Assembly: GCA_000972765.1 (NCBI GenBank)
Contig: CP011265.1
Coordinates: 1,907,501 to 1,971,500 of the forward strand
Source of the DNA: Verrucomicrobia bacterium IMCC26134
Lineage (GTDB): Bacteria; Verrucomicrobiota; Verrucomicrobiia; Opitutales; Opitutaceae
Length of the DNA: 64,000 bases
Direction of reading: 5' to 3'
The notes under the pieces were generated by a model, which saw only the letters and a list, made by a program, of their open reading frames with translations, did not search any database and was not told the origin of the DNA. Below are positions 35,366-45,884 of this stretch, piece by piece; positions within the stretch are counted from its first letter, which is position 1; the number at the start of each line of letters is the position of its first letter. The position numbers and the translations under genes were made by a program.

Positions 35366-35821
35366 ATGATCACTTTTAACGCACCCGATTTCACGCAACA
35401 TCCTCCACGCAGTCCGCGCGTTAAGTTGGGCGGTTTTGTCCATCTGCCGCGCATGCTCGACAAAGCCCGGGCCGTCGTCAGCGGCAACCTTGGTGAGTTC
35501 ATTTTTCCTTGTCCACTCGACCAACGACTCTTCGCCTTCACCGGTCTTAAAGCAGAGGAAATTCTAGAAGAAGTCAAAAAAGGCTGCTCCGACACGGAGA
35601 TGCTCTCGTGGGTTCTGGCCAACTCAAATCCCATACGACAAACATGGGAAATAACCACTTGGTCAGACTATCTTTCAGCTCTATCAGCCGGCGATATTAA
35701 GCGGCACCAACTATTCGCAGAAACGATCCAATCCCTTGCTCCAGCCCGTGCCGACATATTCACCTACTTCGATAGACTTGATCTTGATGACTATGTAACT
35801 TACTACGGAAACGCTAAATAA
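35366..35821 (+). CDS. DUF5069 family protein
   Basis: 151 residues. It opens with the conserved PPRSPRVKLGGFVHLPRMLDKARA (seen here in two adjoining blocks), followed by FPCPLDQRLFAFTGL and an Asp/Glu-rich helical C-terminus. The family is frequent in Verrucomicrobia and has no known function. No export signal. It is preceded by the small gene at 35108. Confidence 0.8.
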   Translation: MITFNAPDFTQHPPRSPRVKLGGFVHLPRMLDKARAVVSGNLGEFIFPCPLDQRLFAFTGLKAEEILEEVKKGCSDTEMLSWVLANSNPIRQTWEITTWSDYLSALSAGDIKRHQLFAETIQSLAPARADIFTYFDRLDLDDYVTYYGNAK

Positions 35822-35844
35822 CGCATATTTTTATTTATATGCGT
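35821..35844. terminator. AT-rich hairpin right after the DUF5069 gene
   Basis: ACGCATAT (35821-35828) pairs perfectly with ATATGCGT (35837-35844) around TTTTATTT, and starts at the last base of the stop codon. There is no T run after it, so it is a possible 3' end structure rather than a sure terminator. Confidence 0.4.
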
Positions 35845-36104
35845 GACTGATTGCTACTACACTTTTATAAATTAATACATACTACGCCGATTCGCATTAA
35901 GGAAGTAGACCAAGAATAATTATCGAATCATAGATAAAGAGCCATGCAGTGACAGCGCGCCAAGTGCCCCGTATCGCCATAAGCGAGGTGCAAATTTTGA
36001 TTTAACGAATCAATAGAACCGGAGTGCCCACCGACACCTGCAACAAATTATGACTCTAACGCAAACCGATGATCGCCCATGGCCATTCCTAAAGAACTCT
36101 ATAC
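35845..36104. other. Intergenic region before ispH
   Basis: 260 bases, AT-rich at its left end. No gene or RNA is recognised. It should contain the ispH promoter. Confidence 0.4.
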
Positions 36105-37874
36105 GTGAACGTCCCTCAGTTTTTGACTCTTTCTTCTTCGATGTTGTCTTCAAATGACCTCGTCCTTGTCTTTGACGCCAATAACCGCCTAGCCGTGCGA
36201 AAGTCGAGCAGCGGTCTGGTTCCGGTCGAGGCCGAGCGTTTCTCCAGCGCGAGCCGATCTGCGATCGCATTCAATTTCGAGTTCTCTGACGTAAAATACA
36301 GGATCGTTCTCGCAAGCCTCCCGAATGGCGTAGCCAGCGATCTTGAGGTGTGCTTCGCATCTCTCGATCAGCTAACTCAACCCGATGGAAAAGCCGCCTG
36401 CTCCTTACTACTCAAGGCCCTTCTGCCTGCGCTCGACCCTTATCTTGTAGAACTTCCCTATCTCCATCTGGGCGAAAACGATTTCATCTACAAATTTCGC
36501 CCGGCACAGGAGCGCAACTCATCCATCTACGCCCGCGATGAATCGTCACGCGCCCTATATCAATCCACCCTTTGCTCGGCCATCAAGGCCCTCGCCCGGC
36601 GCCATGAACGCTCCGCCGCCGCCCCCGTCCCTTTGGATTTCGGTGCTGTTAAATACCTTCTCCCGAGCCACTTCGGCTTTTGCTTAGGTGTAAAAAACGC
36701 CATCGAACGCGCCTATGAGACCCTTGCTGAAAACCCGGGGCGTCGCGTTTTCATGCTTTCAGAGTTAATTCATAACCCTTTCGTAAACGACGATCTCCTC
36801 CGACGCGGCCTGCGCTACCTGCAATCCGATAAAGGTGTCCCTTTCACCGTTTCGGGGCGCGCCGCAACCTCCACCCCGACCGTCTCGGCAGATAATACTT
36901 TAGATTCGCTGCGATGGGATACCCTGACCCCCGACGATATAGTCATCATCCCCGCCTTCGGCGCGACCGACGACGACAAACGCAGACTCGTGCGCCGCGG
37001 CCTCGCTGTCTGCGCTTACGATGCCACCTGCATGCTGGTCGAGAAGGTATGGAAAGCCGCCCGTGCCTATGGTCGTGATGGATACACCGTTATTATCCAC
37101 GGTAAGCACGAACATGAGGAGACCAAGGCCACATTCGCCAACACCTGCCGCCATGCGCCTGCGGTCATTGTGCGTAATCTCGCCGAGACTCGTCTCATAG
37201 CCGAGCTCATCCCGCTAAGGCACCACCCCGACGCCCAAACCCGTTTCGAAGCCGCCTTTGCAGGCCGCTACTCACTGGGCTTCGCCGTCGCACGCGACCT
37301 CGAACGAGTCGCGGTCGTTAACCAGACGACCCTTCTCGTCAATGAAACCCGCGAGATCATCGAGCACCTCCGTTCTGTCTACAATTCCGCTTTTGGAACC
37401 GACGTTCCTGGGCTACCAGACCGAGTAGGAGGCAGTGGTCGCACCGATACGCTGTGCTATGCCACCCAAGTCAACCAAGACGCACTCGGTCGCGTCCTCG
37501 CCGAACCGCTGGACGCAGCCTTCGTAATAGGTGGAAAAAATTCTTCCAACACCTACCAACTCCACCGCCTTTGCGAAGAGCGTCTTGGATGCCTGGCATT
37601 TTTCATCCAAAGCGAGGCTGACATACATTCGATCTCCGAAGTGTCGCACTACGTATTCCCTGCTCACGGACCAGGCGCCTGCGATGGCGGCCATACCGAA
37701 TTGCGTCAACTCTGGCCGGGAGAAACATTCTCCCGACCACGTCGTATTTTAATCACTGGTGGTGCATCTTGTCCTGATGGGCTGATCCAGCAGGTTATTG
37801 CACGAATCAACGGCCTTTTCCCAACCACTAAACTCAGGTCCTGCGAAACCGTATTGGCAGAGTTAAAAAATTAA
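36105..37874 (+). CDS. ispH: IspH (LytB) with an extra N-terminal domain
   Basis: 589 residues from GTG 36105, or 577 from ATG 36141. Residues about 183-589 are 4-hydroxy-3-methylbut-2-enyl diphosphate reductase, the last step of the MEP isoprenoid route: iron-sulfur cysteines Cys193 (SHFGFCLGV), Cys309 (YDATCMLVEKV) and Cys556 (TGGASCPDG), the glutamate block HGKHEHEETKAT, VVNQTTLLVNE and the substrate Ser/Asn site KNSSNTYQL. This resembles the long form known from plants and cyanobacteria. Residues 14-175 form an additional domain of mixed strand and helix without recognised relatives; it begins NDLVLVFDANNRLAV. Confidence 0.9.
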   Translation: MNVPQFLTLSSSMLSSNDLVLVFDANNRLAVRKSSSGLVPVEAERFSSASRSAIAFNFEFSDVKYRIVLASLPNGVASDLEVCFASLDQLTQPDGKAACSLLLKALLPALDPYLVELPYLHLGENDFIYKFRPAQERNSSIYARDESSRALYQSTLCSAIKALARRHERSAAAPVPLDFGAVKYLLPSHFGFCLGVKNAIERAYETLAENPGRRVFMLSELIHNPFVNDDLLRRGLRYLQSDKGVPFTVSGRAATSTPTVSADNTLDSLRWDTLTPDDIVIIPAFGATDDDKRRLVRRGLAVCAYDATCMLVEKVWKAARAYGRDGYTVIIHGKHEHEETKATFANTCRHAPAVIVRNLAETRLIAELIPLRHHPDAQTRFEAAFAGRYSLGFAVARDLERVAVVNQTTLLVNETREIIEHLRSVYNSAFGTDVPGLPDRVGGSGRTDTLCYATQVNQDALGRVLAEPLDAAFVIGGKNSSNTYQLHRLCEERLGCLAFFIQSEADIHSISEVSHYVFPAHGPGACDGGHTELRQLWPGETFSRPRRILITGGASCPDGLIQQVIARINGLFPTTKLRSCETVLAELKN

Positions 37875-38136
37875 ATCGAGTCACGCCCATACTCATGGAC
37901 CTACGTTGGCTAAAGAGAGTAAATTTAAGCCATTTCATATAAGAGCTTTTTACACTATTTTCTAATGATTCCAAAATCAGCGTATGTAGCCCAGATTCGA
38001 TGGGGAAATGTGACTTACAGTTCTAATCCTTCTATGCTTTCAGCCGAAGTTGTTATCGAAATCATTTTGCCGCGATGAATACCGCTAACGACTCGTCTTT
38101 GATTTCGACCGATTCCCCAAAAAACTGAACGAGTCT
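37875..38136. other. Intergenic region before the GreA/B-like gene
   Basis: 262 bases, AT-rich. An 17-codon frame (38075-38128) ends eight bases before the next gene; it is too short and unspecific to call. No hairpin or tRNA was seen. Confidence 0.35.
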
Positions 38137-38610
38137 ATGAACAAAGAATCCTTACGCGCCTCAGTCCTGGCCAAATTAGAAGACGAGCTGGCACGCCAGA
38201 CACATGCCGCGCTCGATTCCCGTGAAGAATCAATAAGCGAGGAAAGCCGCGCCGAGAATAAATACGACACTCACGCACAAGAAGCCGCTTACCTAGCAGA
38301 GGGGCAGGCCCGCCTCGCCGCTGAACTAGCCGAGGGTATTGCGGCATGGCGTTCACTGGTGTTTCCAGCGGACGGGCATTATCGAGTGCAGCTAGGTAGC
38401 CTAGTAACGGTCGTTGCCGGTTCGCGCATCGACCATTTGCTTCTCGGTCCAAGCAACGGAGGCTTATCCTTAACCCTCGATAACACTGAAATTACAGTGA
38501 TCACCCCCGTCTCACCGATCGGCCGGGTATTACTTGGACAAACATTAGGCACCGTCATACCTACACTTCGTAAAGGAGCTCCATCTGCTCACATCGCAGC
38601 CTTGGCATGA
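38137..38610 (+). CDS. GreA/GreB C-terminal domain-like protein
   Basis: 157 residues. N-terminal helical hairpin or coiled coil (about 1-70; KYDTHAQEAAYLAEGQARLAAEL) followed by a GreAB_C-like FKBP-type beta domain (VQLGSLVTVVAG, GGLSLT, ITVITPVSPIGRVLLGQTLG). This matches the family of GreA/B-like proteins that bind the RNA polymerase secondary channel region; the acidic tip typical of cleavage factors is not evident. Its cellular role is unproven. Standalone gene. Confidence 0.7.
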   Translation: MNKESLRASVLAKLEDELARQTHAALDSREESISEESRAENKYDTHAQEAAYLAEGQARLAAELAEGIAAWRSLVFPADGHYRVQLGSLVTVVAGSRIDHLLLGPSNGGLSLTLDNTEITVITPVSPIGRVLLGQTLGTVIPTLRKGAPSAHIAALA

Positions 38611-38825
38611 TTTGCCGAGCGTGATAATTTCATGCACCAATGCTTACACGCGTTAAGCTATCCTGAACTCGATTGCAACCAAGGTCAGTTCCCCTGTCTT
38701 TAGTTTGGTGATCAAGTCGCTCCAATCGGGCTAAACCCACGTCCCCACACCCGCTCGCATACGAGGGAATAAGCCTTCCTTTATTCGTTTCTTTCCGCGT
38801 TATCCGCAGATACCCAACTCGCTCA

Positions 38826-39581
38826 ATGCCACGTTTATTTTCTACTTTCACTATCGTTGCCCTCTTAGCCGTGTTACCAGCCTGTTCGCCTCCCGCCGAT
38901 GACGTTGGGCATAGGTTAAAGACGGCTAAGACTACTATTATTCCCATGCCGCCGGAGTTGACGACAGCTCTATCCGCTTATCGTGCTAGCGGACCAAAGG
39001 GATGGGCTTTCACTCAAACCAGCGTGGGAACCGGTAAAAACCTTATCGAACGATTCGACCCTCGCGTGCGCGGTCCGGCACGCTGGACGCTTCTTCGTAA
39101 AGATGGGCGCGAACCGACGGTCGAAGAACAAACCGAATACCGCCAGCAAAGTCTCTCCAAGCACGAAGCCGAGGGCGGCGGTGTGCGCGATCAAATAGAC
39201 CTGTCGACGTGCGCACTTGTAGCGCGAGACGACAGAACCGCGTCTTATCAATTCGCCCTTCGTCCTGCAGATAAACAGGACACGGCCGCAGCCCACATGC
39301 GTGCAGTCTTCACTTTAGATTCCCCAACCGGTGCCATCGTCCGAGTAGAGTTATCGAATTTCGAGCACTTCTCGCCGGTTATCAGCCTTAAGGTAGAAGA
39401 GGCTAGCACTATCCTGAGATACTCATTACCGAACACCGACCAGCCCAGTCTATTGAGTGACATAAGTATCAAGCTAAAGGGGCGTCGGCTCTGGTTTCGT
39501 TCATTCACACAGGATATGAGTATGATCTACTCTGACCAAGTGCGCGCCATTTTTCCCAACAGTGAGGTCGCAGCCAAATAG
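38826..39581 (+). CDS. Predicted lipoprotein of unknown function
   Basis: 251 residues. Signal peptide with lipobox LPAC (Cys20), so probably membrane-anchored in the periplasm. The mature part has a mixed fold with no recognised domain; blocks include GWAFTQTSVGTGKNLIERFDP, split by charged loops. No close neighbours: 215 bases from the gene before it, and a strong terminator after it. Confidence 0.7.
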   Translation: MPRLFSTFTIVALLAVLPACSPPADDVGHRLKTAKTTIIPMPPELTTALSAYRASGPKGWAFTQTSVGTGKNLIERFDPRVRGPARWTLLRKDGREPTVEEQTEYRQQSLSKHEAEGGGVRDQIDLSTCALVARDDRTASYQFALRPADKQDTAAAHMRAVFTLDSPTGAIVRVELSNFEHFSPVISLKVEEASTILRYSLPNTDQPSLLSDISIKLKGRRLWFRSFTQDMSMIYSDQVRAIFPNSEVAAK

Positions 39582-39719
39582 GACTAGATAAACTGCTCAC
39601 AGAGCAAACGCGCATTCAAAACTGCCCTGCCCCGTGCAGACAATCATACGCTGCTCAGTCACGGAAGACCGAGGCCCACTCCCACCCAGTCCTGCGCCCA
39701 GCCGCGCCCGCTTTAACAT

Positions 39720-39751
39720 AAAAAAGCCGGCCCTAATAGGCCGGCTTTTTT
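39720..39751. terminator. Bidirectional rho-independent terminator
   Basis: GCCGGCC-CTAATA-GGCCGGC, a perfect seven-base stem flanked by A residues on the left and six T residues on the right, so it can act on both strands. It lies between the convergent lipoprotein and pilC genes. Confidence 0.93.
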
Positions 39752-39774
39752 GTGTCCTGGACTGCTAAAAAAGA

Positions 39775-41079
39775 TCATCCACCTGAGAGCGTCTGAATGA
39801 TCTTAACGAGTGGCAGGAAAAGGGCGATGACGATGGTGCCAACCACAACAGCCATGAATACAATCATGATAGGCTCGATAATTGAAGTGATAGACGTCAC
39901 TGCATTGTCGACTTCCTCGTCGTAGGTATCGGCGATGCGTGTCAGCATCTCGGGTAAAGCGCCGGTTTCCTCGCCGACCTCGACCATCGAGGTCACCATG
40001 GTGGGGAATATCTTCGTCGCCTCGAGTGGCTTGCCAACACCTTCACCCTCTTTCACGCGATCATGCACGCTGTTTAGCGCCTCGGCGATGTGGACATTAC
40101 CCGAAGTGTCGCGCGTGATGATAATAGCCTGAAGAATGGGCACACCGGATGAAAGCAATGTTCCGAAAGTGCGGGTAAAACGGCCCACGGCAGCTTTTAG
40201 GAAAAGCGGTCCGAACGCCGGTATTTTGATCTGAATATAATCAACAATACGACTGCCTGTTTTTGTTTTACAAAGCATGCGAAAGCCAACCACGGAGCCG
40301 ACAACTAGACCGATAGTCGCCAGAATCTGGTTTTTCAGGAAGTTTGAAACCGCGATAACCCCTTGAGTAAGAAGCGGGAGCGGTGTGCCCTTTAATAAGC
40401 CAGAAAATATCTCCTCGAACTTCGGAATGACGAAGACCATCAGGGCGGCGACGATGAGGACAGCAACGCACATGATAATGACCGGGTAGGTCATGGCGGC
40501 TTTAACCTTACCTTTGATCTTCTCTGCCTTCTCCATGAAGCGCGATAGGCGATCCAGAACTGTGCCAAGCACACCGCCTGCCTCACCGGCCTTCACCATG
40601 TTAATGTAAAGGCGATCGAAGACTTTAGGATGCTGTGATAGACCGTCTGAAAAAGTGCCACCCGAACGGATGGTCTCGCCAACCTGCTCTAGCACATACT
40701 GGAACCCTTGGTTTTTCTCCTGGCGGGCGAGGGTTTCCAGTGAGCGCAGGATAGGCATGCCGGCGTTCACCAGGGTAGATAACTGGCGGGTAAACACCGC
40801 TAGCCCTTGGTTACTGATAACTTTCCCCAATGCCATGGGCCGCTTCTTCTTTTTCTCAGGGGCAGCCTTTGAAACAAAGGCACCGCCGGAACCGGCTTTA
40901 TCGGGAGCAGCCATCTTGGCGCCCATTTTAAAGCCGCCAGCCGCCGCTACCACTGAGGTAGGGAGCAGTCCCATGTTTTTAAGATCCAGCGCAGCTTGTT
41001 CCGAATTGGCGCTGTCAATCACGCCTTTCTTATCTTTGCCAGTAGATGAATCGATGGCGATGTAGGTGAACTTAGGCAT
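39775..41079 (-). CDS. pilC: Type IV pilus / type II secretion platform protein PilC (GspF family)
   Basis: 434 residues. The N-terminal 90 residues carry the small PilC N-domain (FTYIAIDSSTGKDKKGVIDS) and a Lys/Ala-rich linker. Two T2SSF domains follow, each ending in membrane helices (FTRQLSTLVNAGMPILRSLETLA and FTRTFGTLLSSGVPILQAI as two repeats). The platform couples the motor ATPases to the pilus base. Last gene of the pil motor group; the same protein could also serve the GspG-M system, which has no gspF. Confidence 0.9.
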   Translation of the reverse strand: MPKFTYIAIDSSTGKDKKGVIDSANSEQAALDLKNMGLLPTSVVAAAGGFKMGAKMAAPDKAGSGGAFVSKAAPEKKKKRPMALGKVISNQGLAVFTRQLSTLVNAGMPILRSLETLARQEKNQGFQYVLEQVGETIRSGGTFSDGLSQHPKVFDRLYINMVKAGEAGGVLGTVLDRLSRFMEKAEKIKGKVKAAMTYPVIIMCVAVLIVAALMVFVIPKFEEIFSGLLKGTPLPLLTQGVIAVSNFLKNQILATIGLVVGSVVGFRMLCKTKTGSRIVDYIQIKIPAFGPLFLKAAVGRFTRTFGTLLSSGVPILQAIIITRDTSGNVHIAEALNSVHDRVKEGEGVGKPLEATKIFPTMVTSMVEVGEETGALPEMLTRIADTYDEEVDNAVTSITSIIEPIMIVFMAVVVGTIVIALFLPLVKIIQTLSGG

Positions 41080-41205
41080 GGGAATGGGGATTATCGTGAA
41101 TTACGCCCTGACGGGAAAACCTTTGGTGTAGAAAACAATATGAATACGCTAAGTTTGAATGCGACACGGATTTCGAATTATTGGTCTAGTAGTAGAATGC
41201 CTAGA

Positions 41206-42903
41206 CTAGGTGTATTTGACGACTTCTTCAATGGATGTGGCACCATCAAAAATAGCCCGCAAACCGTCATCGCGCAAGGTGCGCATACCTTGTTCGAGCG
41301 CTTTTTGCTTAATCACAAGCGTAGGGGCACGCTCAACCACCAGATCACGAACTGCCTCGCTCATGCGAAGCCACTCATAGATGCCCATGCGGCCCTTGTA
41401 GCCGGTATTGTTGCAAACTCCGCAACCTTTACCGAAGAAAAATTCGCGATCACCGATATCAATTGGATCAATACCTAACTGATGAAGCAAGGTCGCGGGT
41501 GGCTCGTAAGCGGTGCGGCAGGTGGCGCAAACGCGACGCACCAATCGTTGCGCCAAGACCGCCTCGACTGAAGAAGCGATCAGGAAAGGCTCCACCCCCA
41601 TATCCACTAGACGCGTAACTGCGCCGGCGGCATCGTTGGTGTGCAGAGTGGAGAGCACCAAGTGACCGGTCAGTGAGGCTTGAATTGAAATCTGCGCCGT
41701 CTCCAAGTCACGAATCTCGCCCACCATGATGATGTCGGGATCTTGGCGCAGGAAAGAGCGGAGTGCCTTCGCGAAAGACAGGCCTACGGTATGATTGACC
41801 GGAACCTGCATGATGCCCTCGATTTCGTATTCAACAGGGTCCTCGGCGGTAAGGATTTTGACATCGGGACTGTTAACGATCCTGAGAGAACTGTAGAGCG
41901 TGGTGGTCTTGCCTGAACCCGTGGGGCCAGTAACGATAAAGATACCGTTGGGACGCTTTACGATTTCGTTGATGCCCTCGAAAACGTCCTCGGGCATGCC
42001 GAGTTGGGAAATATCCAACTGAACCGCACTTTGATCCAAAACACGGAGCACGACGGATTCTCCAAATTGAGTAGGAAGCGTGGAGACGCGCAAATCCACG
42101 GGGCGTCCTGCGATCGTGAGTTTGATACGACCATCCTGGGGTATGCGACGCTCTGCGATATTAAGATTCGCGAGCACCTTTACACGCGAGGTTATGGAAA
42201 GTGAAAGATGCTTAGGGGGCGGCGACATCTCGTAGAGAGAACCGTCGATACGGTAACGAATCTTAAATTCGTGCTCGAAGGGTTCAAAATGGATGTCGGA
42301 CGCCTTGTCCCGAATCGCCTGACCAAGCACCAAGTTCACGAAGCGTATAATCGGCCCCTGGCCCGCCATCGCCTCCAGATCGGTAGCGTTGAGATCTTCT
42401 CCTGCGAAACCGGCGGACTGGTCGCCCTCTTTAAGGTCGCTCAGAAGATCGTCAAAATTATGCGCCTCCTCCGGATAGTGATCCTTGATCAATGACTCGA
42501 CGCGGGAGGGATCGCAGACAATCAACCGAACATCCTTACCCAAGGCAAAGGTCAGGTCGTCGATGATCTGGGAGTTAAACGGGTCAACGGCCAGCAGATC
42601 GACACTTACCGAGTCGGCGCGATAGGGCACCACCGCATAATTACGGGCCTGCGCGACATTGACCGCGCCTGCGACATCGCCAGACACGGAGTTGGGCACG
42701 TCGGCCAGGTATTCGGCATCAAGATACGAGGCAATCTCGCGCAGCAACACCGGCTTGGTCACCATTTGCAGCTCGATGGCCAGATTGGCAATGGAAGTGC
42801 CGGTGAGACGGTGCTCTTCCTGGACGGTGGTGAGAGACTTTTCGTCAAGGCGAAGGCGCTCGCGTAGAATCTCAATTATGGCCTGGGAGTGGTCTTCGAA
42901 CAT
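41206..42903 (-). CDS. Second PilB/GspE-type secretion ATPase
   Basis: 565 residues. N-terminal MshEN/GspE_N region (1-150), then the hexameric ATPase core with Walker [16 protein letters not shown], Asp box [11 protein letters not shown], Walker [14 protein letters not shown] and the zinc-finger cysteines CATC and CGVC. It differs clearly from the pilB at 44087 in its first 150 residues. A pilus polymerising ATPase or the ATPase of the type II system (gspE) would both fit; position beside pilC and pilT does not decide it. Confidence 0.85.
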   Translation of the reverse strand: MFEDHSQAIIEILRERLRLDEKSLTTVQEEHRLTGTSIANLAIELQMVTKPVLLREIASYLDAEYLADVPNSVSGDVAGAVNVAQARNYAVVPYRADSVSVDLLAVDPFNSQIIDDLTFALGKDVRLIVCDPSRVESLIKDHYPEEAHNFDDLLSDLKEGDQSAGFAGEDLNATDLEAMAGQGPIIRFVNLVLGQAIRDKASDIHFEPFEHEFKIRYRIDGSLYEMSPPPKHLSLSITSRVKVLANLNIAERRIPQDGRIKLTIAGRPVDLRVSTLPTQFGESVVLRVLDQSAVQLDISQLGMPEDVFEGINEIVKRPNGIFIVTGPTGSGKTTTLYSSLRIVNSPDVKILTAEDPVEYEIEGIMQVPVNHTVGLSFAKALRSFLRQDPDIIMVGEIRDLETAQISIQASLTGHLVLSTLHTNDAAGAVTRLVDMGVEPFLIASSVEAVLAQRLVRRVCATCRTAYEPPATLLHQLGIDPIDIGDREFFFGKGCGVCNNTGYKGRMGIYEWLRMSEAVRDLVVERAPTLVIKQKALEQGMRTLRDDGLRAIFDGATSIEEVVKYT

Positions 42904-42959
42904 GGAACGGATGGGCGGCTTAAAGGAAAGGGGGTTCAGGGCAAACTTGGCCGGGACGA

Positions 42960-44042
42960 TCAGATGGTCTTCAAAACGGCGCCGAGTTGGGTGAGTTTTT
43001 CACGCATCGCGATTGCGTCCTGCGCCTTGTCCATAGCCTCGTCGGGGGTGATGAGCTGGCGATTAACCAGACTGAGGAGATGCGAATCCATGGTGATCAT
43101 TCCAAGATTACCGCCCGTCTGGATGTCAGAGGTGATACGGAATGTTTTATTTTCGCGGATCATCGATGCGATCGAGGTCGTATTGATCATGATCTCGTAT
43201 CCGGCGATACGTCCGCCGCCGATTTTTTTACATAGAACCTGAGAGATGACGGCTACCAATGACGATGCGAGCTGAGTGCGGATCATCTCTTTCATGTTCG
43301 CGGGAAATGCATCCACGATACGATCGACCGTCTTGGCCGCGCTGTTGGTGTGAAGCGTGCCAAACACCAAGTGACCGGTTTCAGCCGCCGTGATGGCGGC
43401 CTCGATCGTTTCAAGGTCACGCATTTCACCTACGAGGATGATATCCGGATCCTGACGCAGGGCGCGTTTGATGGCCTCGGCGAAATTGCCGACATCGACC
43501 CCTATTTCACGTTGCGTGACGATACAGCGCTTATGGGTGTGATAATACTCAATCGGATCCTCCACCGTGATAATGTGGCCCTCGCGGTTCTCGTTGATGT
43601 AATTTACCATCGAGGCTAGTGTGGTCGACTTACCCGAGCCGGTAGGACCAGTGACCAGAATGAGACCACGCGGACGGTAAAGGAGCTCTCTCACCTTGTC
43701 GGGCAAGCCGATCTCTCGCAGGCCATACATCTTATTTGGAATTTGGCGTAGAACGATACCGTAGTTGCCTTTGGAGCGCAGAACCGAAACGCGGAAACGA
43801 GCCTTCTCGGCGAACGCAAAACCGAAGTCAGTCCCACCGTTTGTCTTCACGTTTTGCTGGTGGAGATCAGAGGTGATCGCCAGCATCAAGTGCTCTGTAT
43901 CGGCCGGTGTAAGATTCGGACCCTCGATCGGCACCATACTGCCGCTAATACGTAGGGTCGGAGGCTGCCCAACCTGACAGTGAAGATCCGAGGCGTTTTG
44001 CTCCACCACCAGATCCAGAAGATCGTTCATTTCGTAGCTCAT
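42960..44042 (-). CDS. pilT: Type IV pilus retraction ATPase PilT
   Basis: 360 residues, the usual PilT length. Start block [14 protein letters not shown], Walker [10 protein letters not shown] (131-139), Asp box [11 protein letters not shown], Walker [14 protein letters not shown], His box [15 protein letters not shown] and the PilT-specific stretch [15 protein letters not shown]. No zinc-finger cysteine pairs, in contrast to the two PilB-type neighbours. Presence of PilT argues that a real retractile pilus is built. Confidence 0.93.
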   Translation of the reverse strand: MSYEMNDLLDLVVEQNASDLHCQVGQPPTLRISGSMVPIEGPNLTPADTEHLMLAITSDLHQQNVKTNGGTDFGFAFAEKARFRVSVLRSKGNYGIVLRQIPNKMYGLREIGLPDKVRELLYRPRGLILVTGPTGSGKSTTLASMVNYINENREGHIITVEDPIEYYHTHKRCIVTQREIGVDVGNFAEAIKRALRQDPDIILVGEMRDLETIEAAITAAETGHLVFGTLHTNSAAKTVDRIVDAFPANMKEMIRTQLASSLVAVISQVLCKKIGGGRIAGYEIMINTTSIASMIRENKTFRITSDIQTGGNLGMITMDSHLLSLVNRQLITPDEAMDKAQDAIAMREKLTQLGAVLKTI

Positions 44043-44086
44043 AGCGAAAAATAGGGAGTTGAGTTAATGAGGTTGTAAAAAACTGC

Positions 44087-45808
44087 TTAAGTGGCGTCTC
44101 CAACGGTGATGGACACGACCTCTTCGATGGTGGTCATACCGGTGAGAACCTTGCGTAGACCGTCTTCACGCATCGTCCGCATGCCCTGAGCGCGAGCCTT
44201 ATCGCGCAGGCGGGAGGTGCCTGCGTTTTCATAGATCATGCGCTGCAGTTCATCATTGGTGACGAAAATCTCAAAGATACCCGCACGTCCGCGATAGCCG
44301 GTATTGTGGCAATTATCGCAACCGCCGCCCTTCATGAAAGTGGCATTCGTAGCCTGTTGGGCGGTGATGTTGAGCGAGCGAAGCTCGCGAGGATCCGGCA
44401 CATAGGCTTGCTTGCAACGCGGGCAAATCTTGCGGGTGAGACGCTGAGCCATGACTGCCCTCAACGAGGTCGATACCAGGAAAGGCTTCACCCCGATGTC
44501 GATCATACGAGTGACGGCGCCCGGCGCGTCGTTAGTATGCAGCGTAGAAAACACCATGTGACCGGTCAGGGACGCGTTGATGGAAATCTCCGCAGTCTCC
44601 AAGTCGCGAATTTCGCCTACCATGATGATATTTGGCGCTTGGCGCAGCATGGAGCGCAATGCGTTGGCGAAGGTCATGCCGACTTCAGCGCGAACCGGAA
44701 CCTGATTAATACCAGACAACTGATACTCCACGGGGTCCTCAACCGTGATAAGCTTACGATCGGGTTTGTTAATGAAATGCAGACACGAATAGAGTGTCGT
44801 CGTTTTACCCGAACCAGTGGGACCGGTAACGAGGAAAAGACCATCGGGAAGCGAGATGATGCGCTCCATGGTCGCCTGGTCGTCGCTCAAAAAACCGAGC
44901 TGAGGCAAGCCGAGTTGCAGACCCTCTTTATCGAGAATACGCATGACGATGGATTCGCCGTGTCCGGTGGGCAGAGAGGAGACACGCAAGTCAATCGGCT
45001 TGCTGCCGACGGTGACTTGAATTCGACCGTCTTGGGGGATGCGTTTTTCGGCGATCGATATATTCGCCATGATCTTGATGCGCGAGATCATCGCGAGTTG
45101 AAGCCGCTTAGGCGGATTATCGACCTCGACCAACACACCGTCTATGCGGTATCGCACACGGAAACGTTTCTCAAGGGGTTCAAGATGGATGTCCGACGCA
45201 CGGCGCTGAAAAGCCTCAAGGATAATCTGATAAACAAGCTTGATGATAGGCGCGTCGCCAGCATCACCTTCGCCTTCAGAACCCTTTGGAGCAGTGATCA
45301 CATCATTTCCAGAACTGGTGGAAATGTCGTTCAACAACTGATCCATGGACTCCTCATCCTTGCCGTAAAAACGGTCGATGTGCGCCTTGATTTCCGACGC
45401 CGGAGCGATGACGGGCTCGACCGATAGCTTGAGAAAATGGCTCAAGCTATCAATCGCATCAACATCGAGCGGGTCGCTGATCGCAACTCGCATCGAATGT
45501 CCATCACGGGAGACGGGGAAGGCAGTGAATTTAACCGCCAGATTGCGAGGCAATAGGGCCATGAGCTCGCTGGAAGCGCGAACGTTAGTCATGTCGACCA
45601 TCGACATCCCGAACTCGTCCGCCAAAAGCTTGGCGAACTGCTTCGATGAGATGCCATGCTCGGCAACGAGCACATCGACCAATTTGGGAGGATTGGTCGT
45701 GAGGTCGGTATGCTCGGCTACGCGAAGGCGGGCGGCAGCAAGCTGAGCTGGTTTCAGCAAGCCTTTGTCCAGTGCTAGTTGGATTACGAAATCGTCGGCG
45801 GAGGTCAC
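44087..45808 (-). CDS. pilB: Type IV pilus assembly ATPase PilB
   Basis: 573 residues from a GTG start. N-terminal MshEN domain (about 5-150), ATPase core with Walker [45 protein letters not shown] and two CxxC pairs (CPRC, CDNC). Powers pilus extension. First gene of the minus-strand group pilB-pilT-ATPase-pilC (gaps 44, 56 and 126 bases). The pilin genes are not in this group. Confidence 0.9.
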   Translation of the reverse strand: MTSADDFVIQLALDKGLLKPAQLAAARLRVAEHTDLTTNPPKLVDVLVAEHGISSKQFAKLLADEFGMSMVDMTNVRASSELMALLPRNLAVKFTAFPVSRDGHSMRVAISDPLDVDAIDSLSHFLKLSVEPVIAPASEIKAHIDRFYGKDEESMDQLLNDISTSSGNDVITAPKGSEGEGDAGDAPIIKLVYQIILEAFQRRASDIHLEPLEKRFRVRYRIDGVLVEVDNPPKRLQLAMISRIKIMANISIAEKRIPQDGRIQVTVGSKPIDLRVSSLPTGHGESIVMRILDKEGLQLGLPQLGFLSDDQATMERIISLPDGLFLVTGPTGSGKTTTLYSCLHFINKPDRKLITVEDPVEYQLSGINQVPVRAEVGMTFANALRSMLRQAPNIIMVGEIRDLETAEISINASLTGHMVFSTLHTNDAPGAVTRMIDIGVKPFLVSTSLRAVMAQRLTRKICPRCKQAYVPDPRELRSLNITAQQATNATFMKGGGCDNCHNTGYRGRAGIFEIFVTNDELQRMIYENAGTSRLRDKARAQGMRTMREDGLRKVLTGMTTIEEVVSITVGDAT

Positions 45809-45884
45809 GGTTGGGAGATGGGGCGGGCGGTGAGCCAGTGTGGGACTGCTAGAGTAACGCGGAAAACAGGCAAATTTCGCTCAA

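Noticed and set aside
38075-38128. 17-codon leader peptide before the GreA/B-like gene
   Set aside because: No regulatory codon runs, no attenuator hairpins, and short chance frames are expected in AT-rich DNA.
44306-45427. 373-codon plus-strand frame opposite pilB
   Set aside because: Antisense to pilB, whose motifs are unambiguous; no recognisable protein in the plus frame.
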